A stretch of 64,000 nucleotides of DNA from Acidobacteria bacterium AB60 (lineage in GTDB: Bacteria; Acidobacteriota; Terriglobia; Terriglobales; Acidobacteriaceae), in assembly GCA_008682415.1 (NCBI GenBank), contig VANK01000019.1:1-64000 (forward strand). The letters run 5' to 3'. The position numbers and the translations under genes are program-made. Of the stretch, positions 52,851-61,546 are shown one piece after another (position 1 is the stretch's first letter; each line of letters opens with the position of its first letter). Below the pieces are notes generated by a model. It searched no databases. It was not told the DNA's origin and saw nothing but the letters and a program-made list of their open reading frames with translations.

Positions 52851-54314
52851 ATGCGCATCGCGATTATTGGCGGCGGAGTTGCCGGAATGGCGGCAGCCTA
52901 CGAGCTTGCCCGAGCGCGCGGGGAAGACTCCTCCATCGAGTACACGCTGTTTGAGTCGCGCGACCGGCTGGGCGGAGCGATTGCCAGCCAGATCGTGAAC
53001 GGGTCGGTGCTGGAGTGCGGGCCGGACTCGTTCCTGACCGAAAAGGCGGCGGCAGCGGAGCTGTGCCGGGAGCTTGGACTGGGCCAGGACCTGTTGCCGT
53101 CGAACGACGCGGCGCGCAAGACCTTCATTGTGGTGAAGAACCGTCTGGTAGCGCTGCCGGATGGGCTGATGTTCCTGGTGCCGACGAAGCTGGTGCCGAC
53201 GGCACTGTCGCCGCTGTTCAGCCTGGGCGCGAAGATCCGGATGGGGTTGGAGCTGCTGCATCCGCCGCGGCCGAGCGTGGAAGACGAGAGCGTGGCGGCG
53301 ATGGTGGAGCGGCACTTCGGCAAAGAGGCGGTGGAACGTCTGGCCGACCCGCTGCTATCGGGCATTTACGGCGGCGATGCATGCCAACTAAGCGCGCGGA
53401 CCGTATTGCCGAAGCTGGTGGAGATGGAGGCGGAGTACGGATCGCTAACGCGAGGCATGCTGGCGGCACACAAGAAGATGAAGGCGGCGATGGCCGCGCG
53501 GGCGGCGGCGGCCAATGCTGCGCCTTCCGGGAAGCCTCCGGCGCCGCGGGGCATCTTTACGACGCTGCGGGGCGGGTTGCAGCAGATGGTGGACGCGCTG
53601 GCGGCGAAGCTTGATCCGCGGTCGATCCGCTTGAACACGCCGGTCACGGCGCTGGAGCGGGCGGAGGATGGGTGGCGGTTGACGGCCCAGGGGAAGCGCG
53701 AGTTTTACGACGCGGTGATTCTGGCGTCGCCGGCGTGGGCGGCGGGCTCGCTGTTGAGCGCGGCGGATGCGGAGCTGGGCCAGGAGTTGCAGGCGATTCC
53801 GTACTCGTCGTCGATCACGGTCAATTTGATCTTCGAGGAGTCGCAGATTGGGCCGCTGCCGGAGGGGTTCGGATTCCTGGTGCCGGCGAGTTCGGGGCGG
53901 GCGATGCTGGCGTGCACGTTTGCGCACCGCAAGTTCGTAGGGCGCACGGCGCCGGGCAAGGCGGTGTTGCGCGCGTTCCTGGGCGGCATTAACCAGGAGG
54001 CGATGATGAACGAGCCGGACAATGTGCTCATCGCCACGGTGCGCCGGGAGCTAAGCGAGATTTTGGGATCGCGCATTCTGGGGACGCACATCGAGGCAGA
54101 ACACGTGCAGGTGAACCGCTGGCGGCGCGCGATGGCGCAGTACGCGGTGGGACACCAGGACCGCATGAAACGGATCAACGAGCACGTGGCGGCGCTGCCA
54201 GGCCTGGCCCTGGCCGGCAACGCCTATGACGGGATCGGGATTCCCGACTGCATCCGGCTGGGACGGCAGGCCGTGAAGCGTTTGCTGGCCACGCGCGTCC
54301 CTTCACACGCCTAA
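52851..54314 (+). CDS. hemY: Protoporphyrinogen/coproporphyrinogen oxidase (FAD)
   Basis: A 487-residue flavoenzyme of heme biosynthesis. The FAD motif is IAIIGGGVAGMAAAYELARA; other features are LECGPDSFLTEKAAAAELC, LADPLLSGIYGGDACQLSA and the C-terminal FAD-contact GNAYDGIGIPDCIRLG. The enzyme takes six electrons from protoporphyrinogen IX (HemY/HemG route) or coproporphyrinogen III (CgoX route); sequence alone does not separate them. The ATG at 52851 has AAGG eight bases upstream; a GTG three codons earlier is possible. The stop is 4 bases from the stop of the convergent CocE-type gene. Heme supply fits the many cytochromes of this window. Confidence 0.9.
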   Translation: MRIAIIGGGVAGMAAAYELARARGEDSSIEYTLFESRDRLGGAIASQIVNGSVLECGPDSFLTEKAAAAELCRELGLGQDLLPSNDAARKTFIVVKNRLVALPDGLMFLVPTKLVPTALSPLFSLGAKIRMGLELLHPPRPSVEDESVAAMVERHFGKEAVERLADPLLSGIYGGDACQLSARTVLPKLVEMEAEYGSLTRGMLAAHKKMKAAMAARAAAANAAPSGKPPAPRGIFTTLRGGLQQMVDALAAKLDPRSIRLNTPVTALERAEDGWRLTAQGKREFYDAVILASPAWAAGSLLSAADAELGQELQAIPYSSSITVNLIFEESQIGPLPEGFGFLVPASSGRAMLACTFAHRKFVGRTAPGKAVLRAFLGGINQEAMMNEPDNVLIATVRRELSEILGSRILGTHIEAEHVQVNRWRRAMAQYAVGHQDRMKRINEHVAALPGLALAGNAYDGIGIPDCIRLGRQAVKRLLATRVPSHA

Positions 54315-54318
54315 AACC

Positions 54319-56082
54319 TTACTGCGGAATCACGGGCAGGATCAGCGCGCTGGGATGCTCGCTGTCGTGCAGAACCGTGTTTGTGGCCTTCACAAACGCG
54401 GTGCTGTCGGCTGCGCTTTTTCCGGTGTTCAGGTTGCGATCGAAGCGCGGGAAGTTGGAGCTGGAGACTTCAAGGCGGATGCGGTGGCCTTTGAGGAAGA
54501 CGTTGCTGGTGGCCCAGAGATCGATTTTGTACTCGTAGACCCTGCCGGGCTCGATGGGAGTGGCGTGGGTGGTGGACTCGCGGAAGCGGGCGCGCAGGAT
54601 GCCTTCGGTGAGATTGATGGCGCGGCCGTCGGGGTAAACGTCGACGAGCTTGCCGGTGAAGTCGGTGTCGGGAGCTGAGGATTTGGCGAAGAGGTCGAGG
54701 GTGATGGGGCCGGTGACTTCGAGGTCCTGGTCGAGGGGCGGGGTGGAGTAGACGAGGACGTCGGGACGAGCCTCTGCTTCTTTCTGGTCGCGCGGGCCGG
54801 GGGCCAGGTGTTGGCTGTCGCAGCAGAGCGGGCCGCCGATGGTGGGGACGGGGTTGGCGGGGTCGTAGACGAAGGTGTCGGATGCGTGGCTGCCGGCGGA
54901 TGTGGTGAGAGCGCCGTCGCCGGAGGCGGTGTTGGCTTTGCCCTCGGAGGCGAGGAAGTAGCGGGTGTCTTTGGCGCGGGCCAGCGGCCAGGCGTCTTCG
55001 AAGCGCCATTCGTTTTTGCCCATGACGAAGATCTTGACGGGCTTGCCGTTGGCGAACTCGTTCTGCTTGCCGAGGAAGAGGTAGTCGTAGAAGTCGAGGA
55101 TGGTGTTGTTTTCGTTGAAGGGCGCGTCGGGCCCGAAGTCGACCTCGCCGACGGTGCGGCCGTTCCCGGAGTGGCCGCCGATGATGACCATCAGGTGCTG
55201 GCCGTTGCGGGCGTTCTCATTGCCGGCGTGGGCGTGGAGGCCCATGTAGTTGCGCAGGGAGCCGCCCAGGAAGATGTCGTACCAGGCGGCGACGTGGAGG
55301 GCGGGGACCTGGATGTTGGGGTAGTTCTCTTCGATGGACCACTGCTTCCAGTAGTCGTCGTAGAGGGGATGGGCGAGCCAGTCGAGGAAGTAGGGGGCGA
55401 GGTCTTTGGTGGCGGCGGGCGAGCCGGGGTCGAAGTGGGTGTTGAAGAGGGGGAACTGGGTAAGGGGGAGCACTTTGTCGCCGAGGGTGGCGTTGCTGGC
55501 GGCGACGATCTTGCGGTTGAGGGTGTCCTGGGCGAGGCCGCCGGTCCAGGACTCGTTGAACCATTGTTCGAAGGCGCCGCCCTGGTAGGTCCAGTTCTCG
55601 TGGTAGTTGCTGGCGGTGACGATGGGGCAGATTGCGGCGAGATGAGGGGGATGCGCGATGGCGGCGAGCATCTGGGTGGCCCCGACGTAGGAGCCGGAGA
55701 ACATTCCGACCTTGCCGTTGGCGTGGGGCAGGGCGGCGGCCCATTCGACCGCGTCGTAGCCGTCGTCGATCTCGTGCTTGAAGGGGTACCACTCGCCCTC
55801 CGAGGCGTAGCGGCCGCGGGTGTCCTGGAGGACCATCATGAACCCGCGGGCGGCGCCGTCGCGGCCGATGGGGGACATGCCGTCTTTGTTGTAGGGAGTG
55901 CGGGTGAGGAGGACCGGAAAGGGGCCGTCGCCGGCGGGACGGTAGATGTCGGCTTTGAGGGTGACGCCGTCGCGGGTCTTCATGGTGACGTTGCGCTCGA
56001 CGATGGGGGCGGCGGACTGGGCGAGGGCGAAGGAGGTGGCGAGGAGGGCGAAAGCAGAGATGCGGAACGCGTTCTGGAGCAC
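54319..56082 (-). CDS. Secreted CocE/NonD-family hydrolase (S15-like), short form
   Basis: A 587-residue exported alpha/beta hydrolase with signal peptide MLQNAFRISAFALLATSFAL. The core begins NVTMKTRDGVTLKADIYRPA; the nucleophile Ser is in VGMFSGSYVGATQMLAAIA. The C-terminal jelly-roll domain includes DLFAKSSAPDTDFTGKLVDV and GHRIRLEVSSSNFPRFDRNL. It is a paralog of the 721-residue protein at 36371-38536 but lacks that protein's N-terminal domain. Likely activities are ester, acyl-amide or Xaa-Pro peptide hydrolysis in the periplasm or outside. Confidence 0.88.
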   Translation of the reverse strand: MLQNAFRISAFALLATSFALAQSAAPIVERNVTMKTRDGVTLKADIYRPAGDGPFPVLLTRTPYNKDGMSPIGRDGAARGFMMVLQDTRGRYASEGEWYPFKHEIDDGYDAVEWAAALPHANGKVGMFSGSYVGATQMLAAIAHPPHLAAICPIVTASNYHENWTYQGGAFEQWFNESWTGGLAQDTLNRKIVAASNATLGDKVLPLTQFPLFNTHFDPGSPAATKDLAPYFLDWLAHPLYDDYWKQWSIEENYPNIQVPALHVAAWYDIFLGGSLRNYMGLHAHAGNENARNGQHLMVIIGGHSGNGRTVGEVDFGPDAPFNENNTILDFYDYLFLGKQNEFANGKPVKIFVMGKNEWRFEDAWPLARAKDTRYFLASEGKANTASGDGALTTSAGSHASDTFVYDPANPVPTIGGPLCCDSQHLAPGPRDQKEAEARPDVLVYSTPPLDQDLEVTGPITLDLFAKSSAPDTDFTGKLVDVYPDGRAINLTEGILRARFRESTTHATPIEPGRVYEYKIDLWATSNVFLKGHRIRLEVSSSNFPRFDRNLNTGKSAADSTAFVKATNTVLHDSEHPSALILPVIPQ

Positions 56083-56195
56083 GGATTTCTCCCGAGGCGG
56101 AGGCCGTGAGCCATTGTAGCGGCTAGAACGCGAGAGCGAAGTCAGGGAGGCAGCGCGTCAGCAAGGCAGGAGCAGCGAATCGGGGACGAGCCGGC

Positions 56196-57152
56196 TTAGT
56201 GGGAGTGGCCGTGGTGATGCGCGTGGGAGTCGCCGGAGGCCATCTCTTCCATGGGGACAACGCACCGGTCGAGGATCGTGCAATTCTCGTGCTCGAACTG
56301 AATAGTCGTGTGGCAGATGTTGAAGTGCTCTTTGAGAACGTGATTGAGCTTTTCGAGGATGCCGGCGCTCTCCGAGGGCGGGATGTCGGGAATGGTGACG
56401 TGGCAGGCCAGGGCGCGGGAGTTGGAGCCGAGGCTCCAGCAGTGCAGGTCGTGGACGTTCTGGACGCCGGGGACGGCTTCCATGCCCTTGCGGATCTCGT
56501 GAAGGCTCATGCCGTGGGGGGTGCCTTCGAGGAGGATGTTGAGGGTTTCGCGGACGATGCCGATGCTGGACCAGAGGATGAGTCCGGCGATGAGGAGGGA
56601 GAGGACGGGGTCGATCCAGTTCTGGCCGGTGAAGAGAATGCCGGCGCCTCCGGCGATGACGGCGGCGGTGGAGAGGGTGTCACCGGCCATGTGCAGGAAG
56701 GCGGAGCGCATGTTGACGTCGCGGGCCACGCCCCAGAGGAGCGCGGCGATGACGCCGTTCATGAGCACCCCGGCGGCGGCGACGATCATCATGAGGCGCG
56801 GCTGAACGGGGACCGGGTCACTGAGGCGGTGAATGGCCTCCAGGGCGATCCAGACGGAGATGAGGATGAGGGTGGCGGCGTTGATGAAGGCGGCGAGGAC
56901 GCCAGCGCGCTGGTAGCCGAAGGTGCGGGAGTGGTCGGCGGGGCGGTTCTGGAAGTAGACCGCCACAAAGCTGAGAAGGAGGGCGAGGAAGTCGGAGACG
57001 TTGTGGCCGGCTTCGGAGAGCAGGGCGAGGGAGTGGGCGCGCAGCCCCGCGACGAAAGTCAGGGCGACGTACGCCAGGGTGGCGACGAGGGAGATGCGGA
57101 GGACGGACTGGGTACGGCCGGACTTGGGGGCAGCGGCCGCGTGGACATGCAT
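56196..57152 (-). CDS. Cation diffusion facilitator metal exporter
   Basis: A 318-residue CDF transporter, ZitB/CzcD type. Six membrane spans fill about 20-215. The transport-site pairs are HNVSD in LLSEAGHNVSDFLALLLS and HMAGD in AFLHMAGDTLSTAAVI. The cytoplasmic C-terminal domain contains VPGVQNVHDLHCWSLGSN and a terminal His-rich tail (HAHHHGHSH). It exports Zn2+ or a similar ion in exchange for H+. I start at the ATG at 57152; the longer frame runs into a repeat region. No ribosome site is obvious. Confidence 0.9.
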   Translation of the reverse strand: MHVHAAAAPKSGRTQSVLRISLVATLAYVALTFVAGLRAHSLALLSEAGHNVSDFLALLLSFVAVYFQNRPADHSRTFGYQRAGVLAAFINAATLILISVWIALEAIHRLSDPVPVQPRLMMIVAAAGVLMNGVIAALLWGVARDVNMRSAFLHMAGDTLSTAAVIAGGAGILFTGQNWIDPVLSLLIAGLILWSSIGIVRETLNILLEGTPHGMSLHEIRKGMEAVPGVQNVHDLHCWSLGSNSRALACHVTIPDIPPSESAGILEKLNHVLKEHFNICHTTIQFEHENCTILDRCVVPMEEMASGDSHAHHHGHSH

Positions 57153-57186
57153 GGATCTAGTGTAACCCGGGTTGGGTATGGACGGA

Positions 57187-57219
57187 GGGAATAGGGAATA
57201 GGGAACAGGGAACAGGGAA
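57187..57219. repeat. Period-7 short tandem repeat GGGAATA/GGGAACA
   Basis: Two GGGAATA units, two GGGAACA units and a partial fifth unit lie directly upstream of the CDF gene, just outside a larger inverted-repeat element. Confidence 0.85.
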
Positions 57220-57222
57220 GTG

Positions 57223-57315
57223 CAGCTCTTAGCCTTTAGCTCTGAGCTATGAGCCAGGACTGCGGAAAGACACGGCATACTGGCGCCGGAGATAAGAGCT
57301 AACGGCTAAGAGCTG
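57223..57315. repeat. Inverted-repeat element of 93 bp (MITE/REP-like)
   Basis: Arms of 21 bp at 57223-57243 and 57295-57315 are reverse complements with a single mismatch; each contains agctcttagcc or its complement. The 51-bp centre is not self-complementary overall and has no gene. Size and form resemble a miniature inverted-repeat element or a REP-type hairpin. It sits between the CDF gene and the small anchored protein gene. Confidence 0.7.
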
Positions 57316-57328
57316 AAAGCTGCTTTAT

Positions 57329-57805
57329 TTAGGCTTTGCCGTTGGCGTGGTGGGGGTCGCGGGCGGTGTGCGCCTGGAAGGGAGTGTAGATGGGGGTGCG
57401 GTTGCGAAGGCCGGACCAGTTTTCGGCGACGACGATGCTGTTCTGGGGGTGTCCCGGCTGGTAGCGGACGGAGCAGGGAAAGCCGGCGCGGACGTGCTCG
57501 GGGCTGATGACGTCGGGGATGTCGGTGATGTCCTGGGCGCACTGATAATCGACGCCGCCGATGCGGTAGTCGTAGATGAGAAGGGTGAGGGTGCGGCCCT
57601 CCTCGTCGGAGGGGACCTGGGAGACTTCGAGAAGGTTTCCATCGACCAGGCGGCCGGACTGGGTGAGGAAGACGCGCCGGGCCAGCTCGAGCTCCTGGGC
57701 GGTGGGGCGCTTGCGGAAGAAGAGCCAGGCGCCGAAGGCGGCTGCGCCGGCAATCAGCGTGGCTCCTGCGGCAATCTCCCAGACTCGGGTGACTTGGAGG
57801 CTCAT
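57329..57805 (-). CDS. Membrane-anchored protein of unknown function
   Basis: A 158-residue protein with one N-terminal membrane span (WEIAAGATLIAGAAAFGAWL, about 10-29) and a soluble part that contains LLIYDYRIGGVDYQCAQDIT and VRAGFPCSVRYQPGHPQNSI. This beta-rich segment resembles the DUF3592-like pattern (G-x-Y-x-S...V-x-Y-x-P-x-x-P) of small membrane-linked proteins, but I am not sure of the family. The start is either ATG 57805 or ATG 57877. It has no obvious operon partner. Confidence 0.65.
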   Translation of the reverse strand: MSLQVTRVWEIAAGATLIAGAAAFGAWLFFRKRPTAQELELARRVFLTQSGRLVDGNLLEVSQVPSDEEGRTLTLLIYDYRIGGVDYQCAQDITDIPDVISPEHVRAGFPCSVRYQPGHPQNSIVVAENWSGLRNRTPIYTPFQAHTARDPHHANGKA

Positions 57806-57946
57806 GGGGGCGTGGTCCTCAACTGGGAGGCTTGATTCAAGAATACTCCAGGGGAAAATCCGGGGCGAATCGCCCATCGAGACTGTCCGGGAGGCGGGTT
57901 GAAGCGGTCAGGGGCGGTGACTAGACTCGGGGCCATGGAGGTGAGG

Positions 57947-58585
57947 ATGAAGATCGGCGTACTTGGCTCGGGGATTGTGGGCAAGACACTTGCGACGGGA
58001 TTTCTGCAGCATGGCCACGAGGTGACGCTGGGCTCGCGGACACCGGAGAAGTTGAGCGAATGGGCGGAGAACCATTCCAGTGGAAAGACGGGGACGTTTG
58101 CCGAAGCGGCCGCATTTGGCGAAGTGGTGGTACTGGCGGTCAAGGGAGCGGGTGCGTCCGAGGCAGCGCGTGAGGCCGGCGCCGGAAACCTGAAGGGCAA
58201 GCCGGTGATGGACACCTGCAATCCCATTGCCGAGGCGCCGCCGGTGAATGGCGTGCTGCAGTTTTTTACCGGTCCCAACGAGTCGTTGATGGAGAAGCTT
58301 CAGCAGGAGTTCCCAGCCGCGCATTTTGTGAAGGCATACAGCTGCGTGGGAAGCGGATTGATGGTCGATCCCAAGCTGCCCGGGGGCAAGCCCTCGATGT
58401 TTATCTGCGGCAACGATGATGTGGCCAAAAGCACTGTGACCCGGATCGTACTGGATTTTGGCTGGGAGGTGGAGGACATGGGCAAAGTGGAGGCGGCGCG
58501 GGCCATCGAGCCGCTCTGCCTGCTGTGGTGCCTTCCTTGGTTCACGAAGAATGACTGGGTACATGCATTCAAGGTGCTGCGGTGA
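57947..58585 (+). CDS. NADPH-dependent F420-reductase-like oxidoreductase
   Basis: A 212-residue protein with one N-terminal Rossmann domain, MKIGVLGSGIVGKTLATGFL, and the NADP-type turn GSRTPEKL. The continuation (VVVLAVKGAGASEAAREAG, VMDTCNPIAEAPP, FVKAYSCVGSGLMVDP) matches the NADPH-dependent F420 reductase-like/ProC-like group. Whether it uses F420 is unknown; many relatives reduce other substrates. The ATG at 57947 follows GGAGGT. The next gene is convergent, and a heptamer repeat lies between them. Confidence 0.78.
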   Translation: MKIGVLGSGIVGKTLATGFLQHGHEVTLGSRTPEKLSEWAENHSSGKTGTFAEAAAFGEVVVLAVKGAGASEAAREAGAGNLKGKPVMDTCNPIAEAPPVNGVLQFFTGPNESLMEKLQQEFPAAHFVKAYSCVGSGLMVDPKLPGGKPSMFICGNDDVAKSTVTRIVLDFGWEVEDMGKVEAARAIEPLCLLWCLPWFTKNDWVHAFKVLR

Positions 58586-58593
58586 AGGGAAGA

Positions 58594-58614
58594 CAGTGAA
58601 CAGTGAACAGTGAA
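58594..58614. repeat. Period-7 short tandem repeat (CAGTGAA)3
   Basis: Three perfect heptamers fill most of the 34-base space between two convergent stop codons (58585 and 58620). Confidence 0.9.
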
Positions 58615-58619
58615 CGGCT

Positions 58620-60146
58620 CTAGCGGACGGTGGTCTGGCCGGCTCCCTTCTCGATGGTGCTGGGACGCGGAGCCTGTCCCTGCTGCGCGGCCACGGTGCG
58701 TGAGGCGTCGGTAGCGGGAGCCTGGTAGCCGGGGTGCAGAGTGTCGAGGAAGTGCACCAGGGCGGTGGTCTCGGGCGGCGTGAGGGCGCTGCCGTAGGCG
58801 GGCATGTTGCCGCCGCCGAGCAGCACCTGGCGATAGAGCTGGTCTTCTGTGAGGCGGGTGGCGACGTCGTCGAGGGCGGGACCGCGCAGGCCTCCGCTAT
58901 GCCCCAGGGAGTGGCAATTGCGGCACTGCTTCTCCTGAAAGACGTTGGCGCCCTGTCGTTCGAGCGGGGTGCGGTTGCGAAGGTACTCGATGGGGACGGG
59001 CGCGCCGCTCCAGGCGCTCATCTTGGGGCTCCAGGGAGTGTAGGTGCCCAGGTGGGTCAGCTCGGCCCAGGAGACGGCGAGGAACATGACCATGAAGACG
59101 CCGACGGGGCGGCGCCACCAGCTCTTTTCGCCGATGCCGGCGACGAGGGGGAGCGCGATGAGGATGACGACAGCGACAACGGGGGCGATGAGGATGAACG
59201 GCGTCTCCATCTCCGGGGGGAGATAGGAGAGGACGGTGTAGATCCAGAGGAAGAAGAAGTCGGGCTTGGGAACGGTGTTGATGATGGTGGGGTCGGGAAC
59301 ACCCTTCGGGCCGTAGGGGCCGAAGATGGCGGCGCAGACGGCGACGGCGAAGAGGATGGCGGCGGAGAAGAACAGATCTTTCCAGACCGCTCCGGGCACG
59401 AAGGGGATGCCATCGTCGTGCGCGAGTTGGTTGTACTCCTGGATGTAGGTGGAGCGGCGGACGATGCGGCCGGGCATGGGCCACTCGTTAACGCCGAGCT
59501 TGAGCACCATCCAGACATGAAGGCCGGCCAGGGCGAGCAGGGTGCCGGGGATGACGAAGACATGCAGCGCGAAGAAGCGTGTGAGCGTAGCGCCATTGAT
59601 GATGGGACCACCCATGAGCAGGTCCACGAGCCAGCCGCCGATGACGGGGACGCGCCCCATGATGGAGACGCCGATGCCGAGTCCCCAATAGGCGTCCTGA
59701 TCGAAGCGGAGAACCTGTCCGGTGAAGGCCATGCCGAGGGTGAGCAGGAGCAGAAAGACGCCGACGATCCAGGTGAGCTCGCGGGGAAACTTATAGGCGC
59801 CGAAGAGAAAGACCTGCGCCATGTGGATGAGGACGACGGCGACCATGAAGTTGGAGCCCCAGCCGTGCATGGCGCGCAGGAACCAGCCCAGAGGCAGGCC
59901 GTTATTGAGGAGCTGCAGGGAATCCCAGGCGTGCGCGGCGGAAGGCACATAGATGATGGCGAGAAGAATGCCTGTGACTACCTGCAGAATGAGCAGGGTG
60001 AGACTGGCGCTGCCGAAGACGTACCACCAGCTTGCGGTGTTGCGAGGCACCGGATGGAGCGCGGCGTCCTTGACGGGACCTTCGAGTTGGACGCGCCGTT
60101 CTACCCAATCGTAGAGGCGCTTGTACCAGGGCTGGCTGGCGGACAT
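58620..60146 (-). CDS. Cytochrome b6-type subunit fused to cytochrome c
   Basis: A 508-residue subunit of a Rieske/cytochrome b complex. Two heme-b His pairs are visible: MHGWG...VLIHM (13 residues between) and LHVFV...GLHVW (14 between, as in b6 rather than bc1 cytochromes). The Qo-site region reads KPDFFFLWIY in place of the usual PEWY. After about eight membrane spans comes a cytochrome c domain with CRNCH and a probable Met ligand in GGNMPAYG. It oxidises quinol and passes electrons to cytochrome c. Its start lies 46 bases inside the Rieske gene. I reject the longer upstream frame, which is Arg/Pro-rich shadow of that gene. Confidence 0.9.
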   Translation of the reverse strand: MSASQPWYKRLYDWVERRVQLEGPVKDAALHPVPRNTASWWYVFGSASLTLLILQVVTGILLAIIYVPSAAHAWDSLQLLNNGLPLGWFLRAMHGWGSNFMVAVVLIHMAQVFLFGAYKFPRELTWIVGVFLLLLTLGMAFTGQVLRFDQDAYWGLGIGVSIMGRVPVIGGWLVDLLMGGPIINGATLTRFFALHVFVIPGTLLALAGLHVWMVLKLGVNEWPMPGRIVRRSTYIQEYNQLAHDDGIPFVPGAVWKDLFFSAAILFAVAVCAAIFGPYGPKGVPDPTIINTVPKPDFFFLWIYTVLSYLPPEMETPFILIAPVVAVVILIALPLVAGIGEKSWWRRPVGVFMVMFLAVSWAELTHLGTYTPWSPKMSAWSGAPVPIEYLRNRTPLERQGANVFQEKQCRNCHSLGHSGGLRGPALDDVATRLTEDQLYRQVLLGGGNMPAYGSALTPPETTALVHFLDTLHPGYQAPATDASRTVAAQQGQAPRPSTIEKGAGQTTVR

Positions 60147-60760
60147 GATTCGATCCTTGAGAGGAGTGCGGGTTGGGCCGGCGCGTCGAGGGAGGGACAG
60201 GGCTTGGCGGCCGCCTTGTTCCTGAGGGTGGGGAGCTGGCCGGCCTTGATGAGGAGCTTGCCGTTTTCGATCTTCTGCTCGTAGGTGAAGAGGCCGCGTT
60301 CGGGAGGGCCGGAGGCGCGGCTGCCATCGGCGTAGTAGACGCCGCCGTGGCAGGGACACATGAAGAGCTGCGACTCGGCGAACCAGCGCACGGGGCAGCC
60401 GAGGTGCGCGCAATTGATGGCGAACACGGTGAAGTTGCCGGGCTCGGAGCAACGCACGTAGGCGGGGATGTTGCCGGTGTCGCCGTCCTGGGGATCGGTG
60501 TAGGGGTTGCGGTATTTCACCAGCCGGGTTTCGCCGGGGGGAAAGTCAGAGACTTTGCCGAGGCTGACCCAGGAGCGGTATTCGTTGCGCCGCAGAACAG
60601 GGCCCAGGAGATAGACGACGACTGGAGTGGCGATGACGGCGGCCGCCGCGGCGTTGAGAGCGATGCCCACATTCATGAGAAAGGTGCGGCGCGAATGTCG
60701 TTCGCGCGCGAGGGTGGCGTCCTGTTCGTGGGGGCTGGGCGGCGGGAGTTTTTCATCCAT
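60101..60760 (-). CDS. Rieske iron-sulfur subunit
   Basis: A 219-residue membrane-anchored Rieske protein. A twin-Arg region and one span at the N-terminus (SRRTFLMNVGIALNAAAAAV) suggest Tat export. The [2Fe-2S] ligands are in CAHLGCPVRW and MCPCHGGVYY. It takes electrons from quinol at the Qo site and hands them to the cytochrome c part of the complex. The 3' end overlaps the cytochrome b gene by 46 bases in another frame, which is a long overlap. The diheme cytochrome gene is 15 bases upstream. Confidence 0.92.
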   Translation of the reverse strand: MDEKLPPPSPHEQDATLARERHSRRTFLMNVGIALNAAAAAVIATPVVVYLLGPVLRRNEYRSWVSLGKVSDFPPGETRLVKYRNPYTDPQDGDTGNIPAYVRCSEPGNFTVFAINCAHLGCPVRWFAESQLFMCPCHGGVYYADGSRASGPPERGLFTYEQKIENGKLLIKAGQLPTLRNKAAAKPCPSLDAPAQPALLSRIESCPPASPGTSASTIG

Positions 60761-60775
60761 TGCGCGTTCTCCTGA

Positions 60776-61546
60776 TCATCGTTGCGCCGGCGTAACGGAG
60801 CTGGGCTGCTTCTCCGCGGGGAGCTGGGATGTGGGAAAGAGATTGGGATAGGGCTGGCCGGGAAGACGGGGCCTCTGCGCGATGAGCCAGGCGCTCACGT
60901 TGCTGATGTCGTCGTCGGAGAGCGGGTGGCCAGGGACGTCATTGCGCCAGTCCGGCTGGCCGATGTCGGTCCGGCCGGCGATCAACGTGGTGCGAATGGT
61001 CTGCTCGTTGATGAGGGCCAGGAAAGATCCATCGAGGATAGGACCGTTTTTGCCGGGATGCTGCGCATCGGGACCATGGCAGCTCGCACAGGCGGTCGCA
61101 TAGACCTGCTCGCCCTTCGAGGCGTCGCCGGGGTGCGTGCCAATGTATGGGGGCGGCGTGTCGCTTCCGAAGGCATTGGGTTTGCGCCAGCGCTGGCGCA
61201 TGCCCTTGACCAGCACGTCGATCTGCTGCTCAGTGAGCTCGCCTCCGCTGGCCATGCCGAAGGCGGGCATGAGTGTGCCTTTGAAACCTTTGTCGATGCG
61301 ATCGCGGAGAGTGGCATCGTCGACGAGCGCCTGGTACTCGGGATTGGCAAGCTGCGCGGCCGATCCGTTTTCGCCCTGCGCTCCATGACATGCGGAGCAG
61401 TTCTCGGCGTAGAGGCGGTCGAAGGAGAGGATGGCTTCCGGACGCGGGACCTCGGGCTCGGGACGGGGCTTGCCGGGCATCTGGCAGGCGCACAGGAGCA
61501 GGGCGCCCGACAGGCCGAGAGACGCGAAGAGGGGGAGCGCTTTCAT
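60776..61546 (-). CDS. Diheme cytochrome c lipoprotein
   Basis: A 256-residue lipoprotein (signal ending LLLCACQ) with two class I cytochrome c domains. Heme motifs are CSACH (about 50) and CASCH (about 150), with probable Met ligands in GTLMPAFGMASGG and a second less clear site. It is a natural electron carrier between the cytochrome b6-c complex and the terminal oxidase encoded in the same operon. Four-base overlap with the upstream membrane-protein gene shows coupling. Confidence 0.9.
   Translation of the reverse strand: MKALPLFASLGLSGALLLCACQMPGKPRPEPEVPRPEAILSFDRLYAENCSACHGAQGENGSAAQLANPEYQALVDDATLRDRIDKGFKGTLMPAFGMASGGELTEQQIDVLVKGMRQRWRKPNAFGSDTPPPYIGTHPGDASKGEQVYATACASCHGPDAQHPGKNGPILDGSFLALINEQTIRTTLIAGRTDIGQPDWRNDVPGHPLSDDDISNVSAWLIAQRPRLPGQPYPNLFPTSQLPAEKQPSSVTPAQR

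Noticed and set aside
60147..60452. N-terminal extension of the cytochrome b frame
   Set aside because: Arg/Pro-rich sequence lying within the Rieske gene in another frame; the family start fits ATG 60146.
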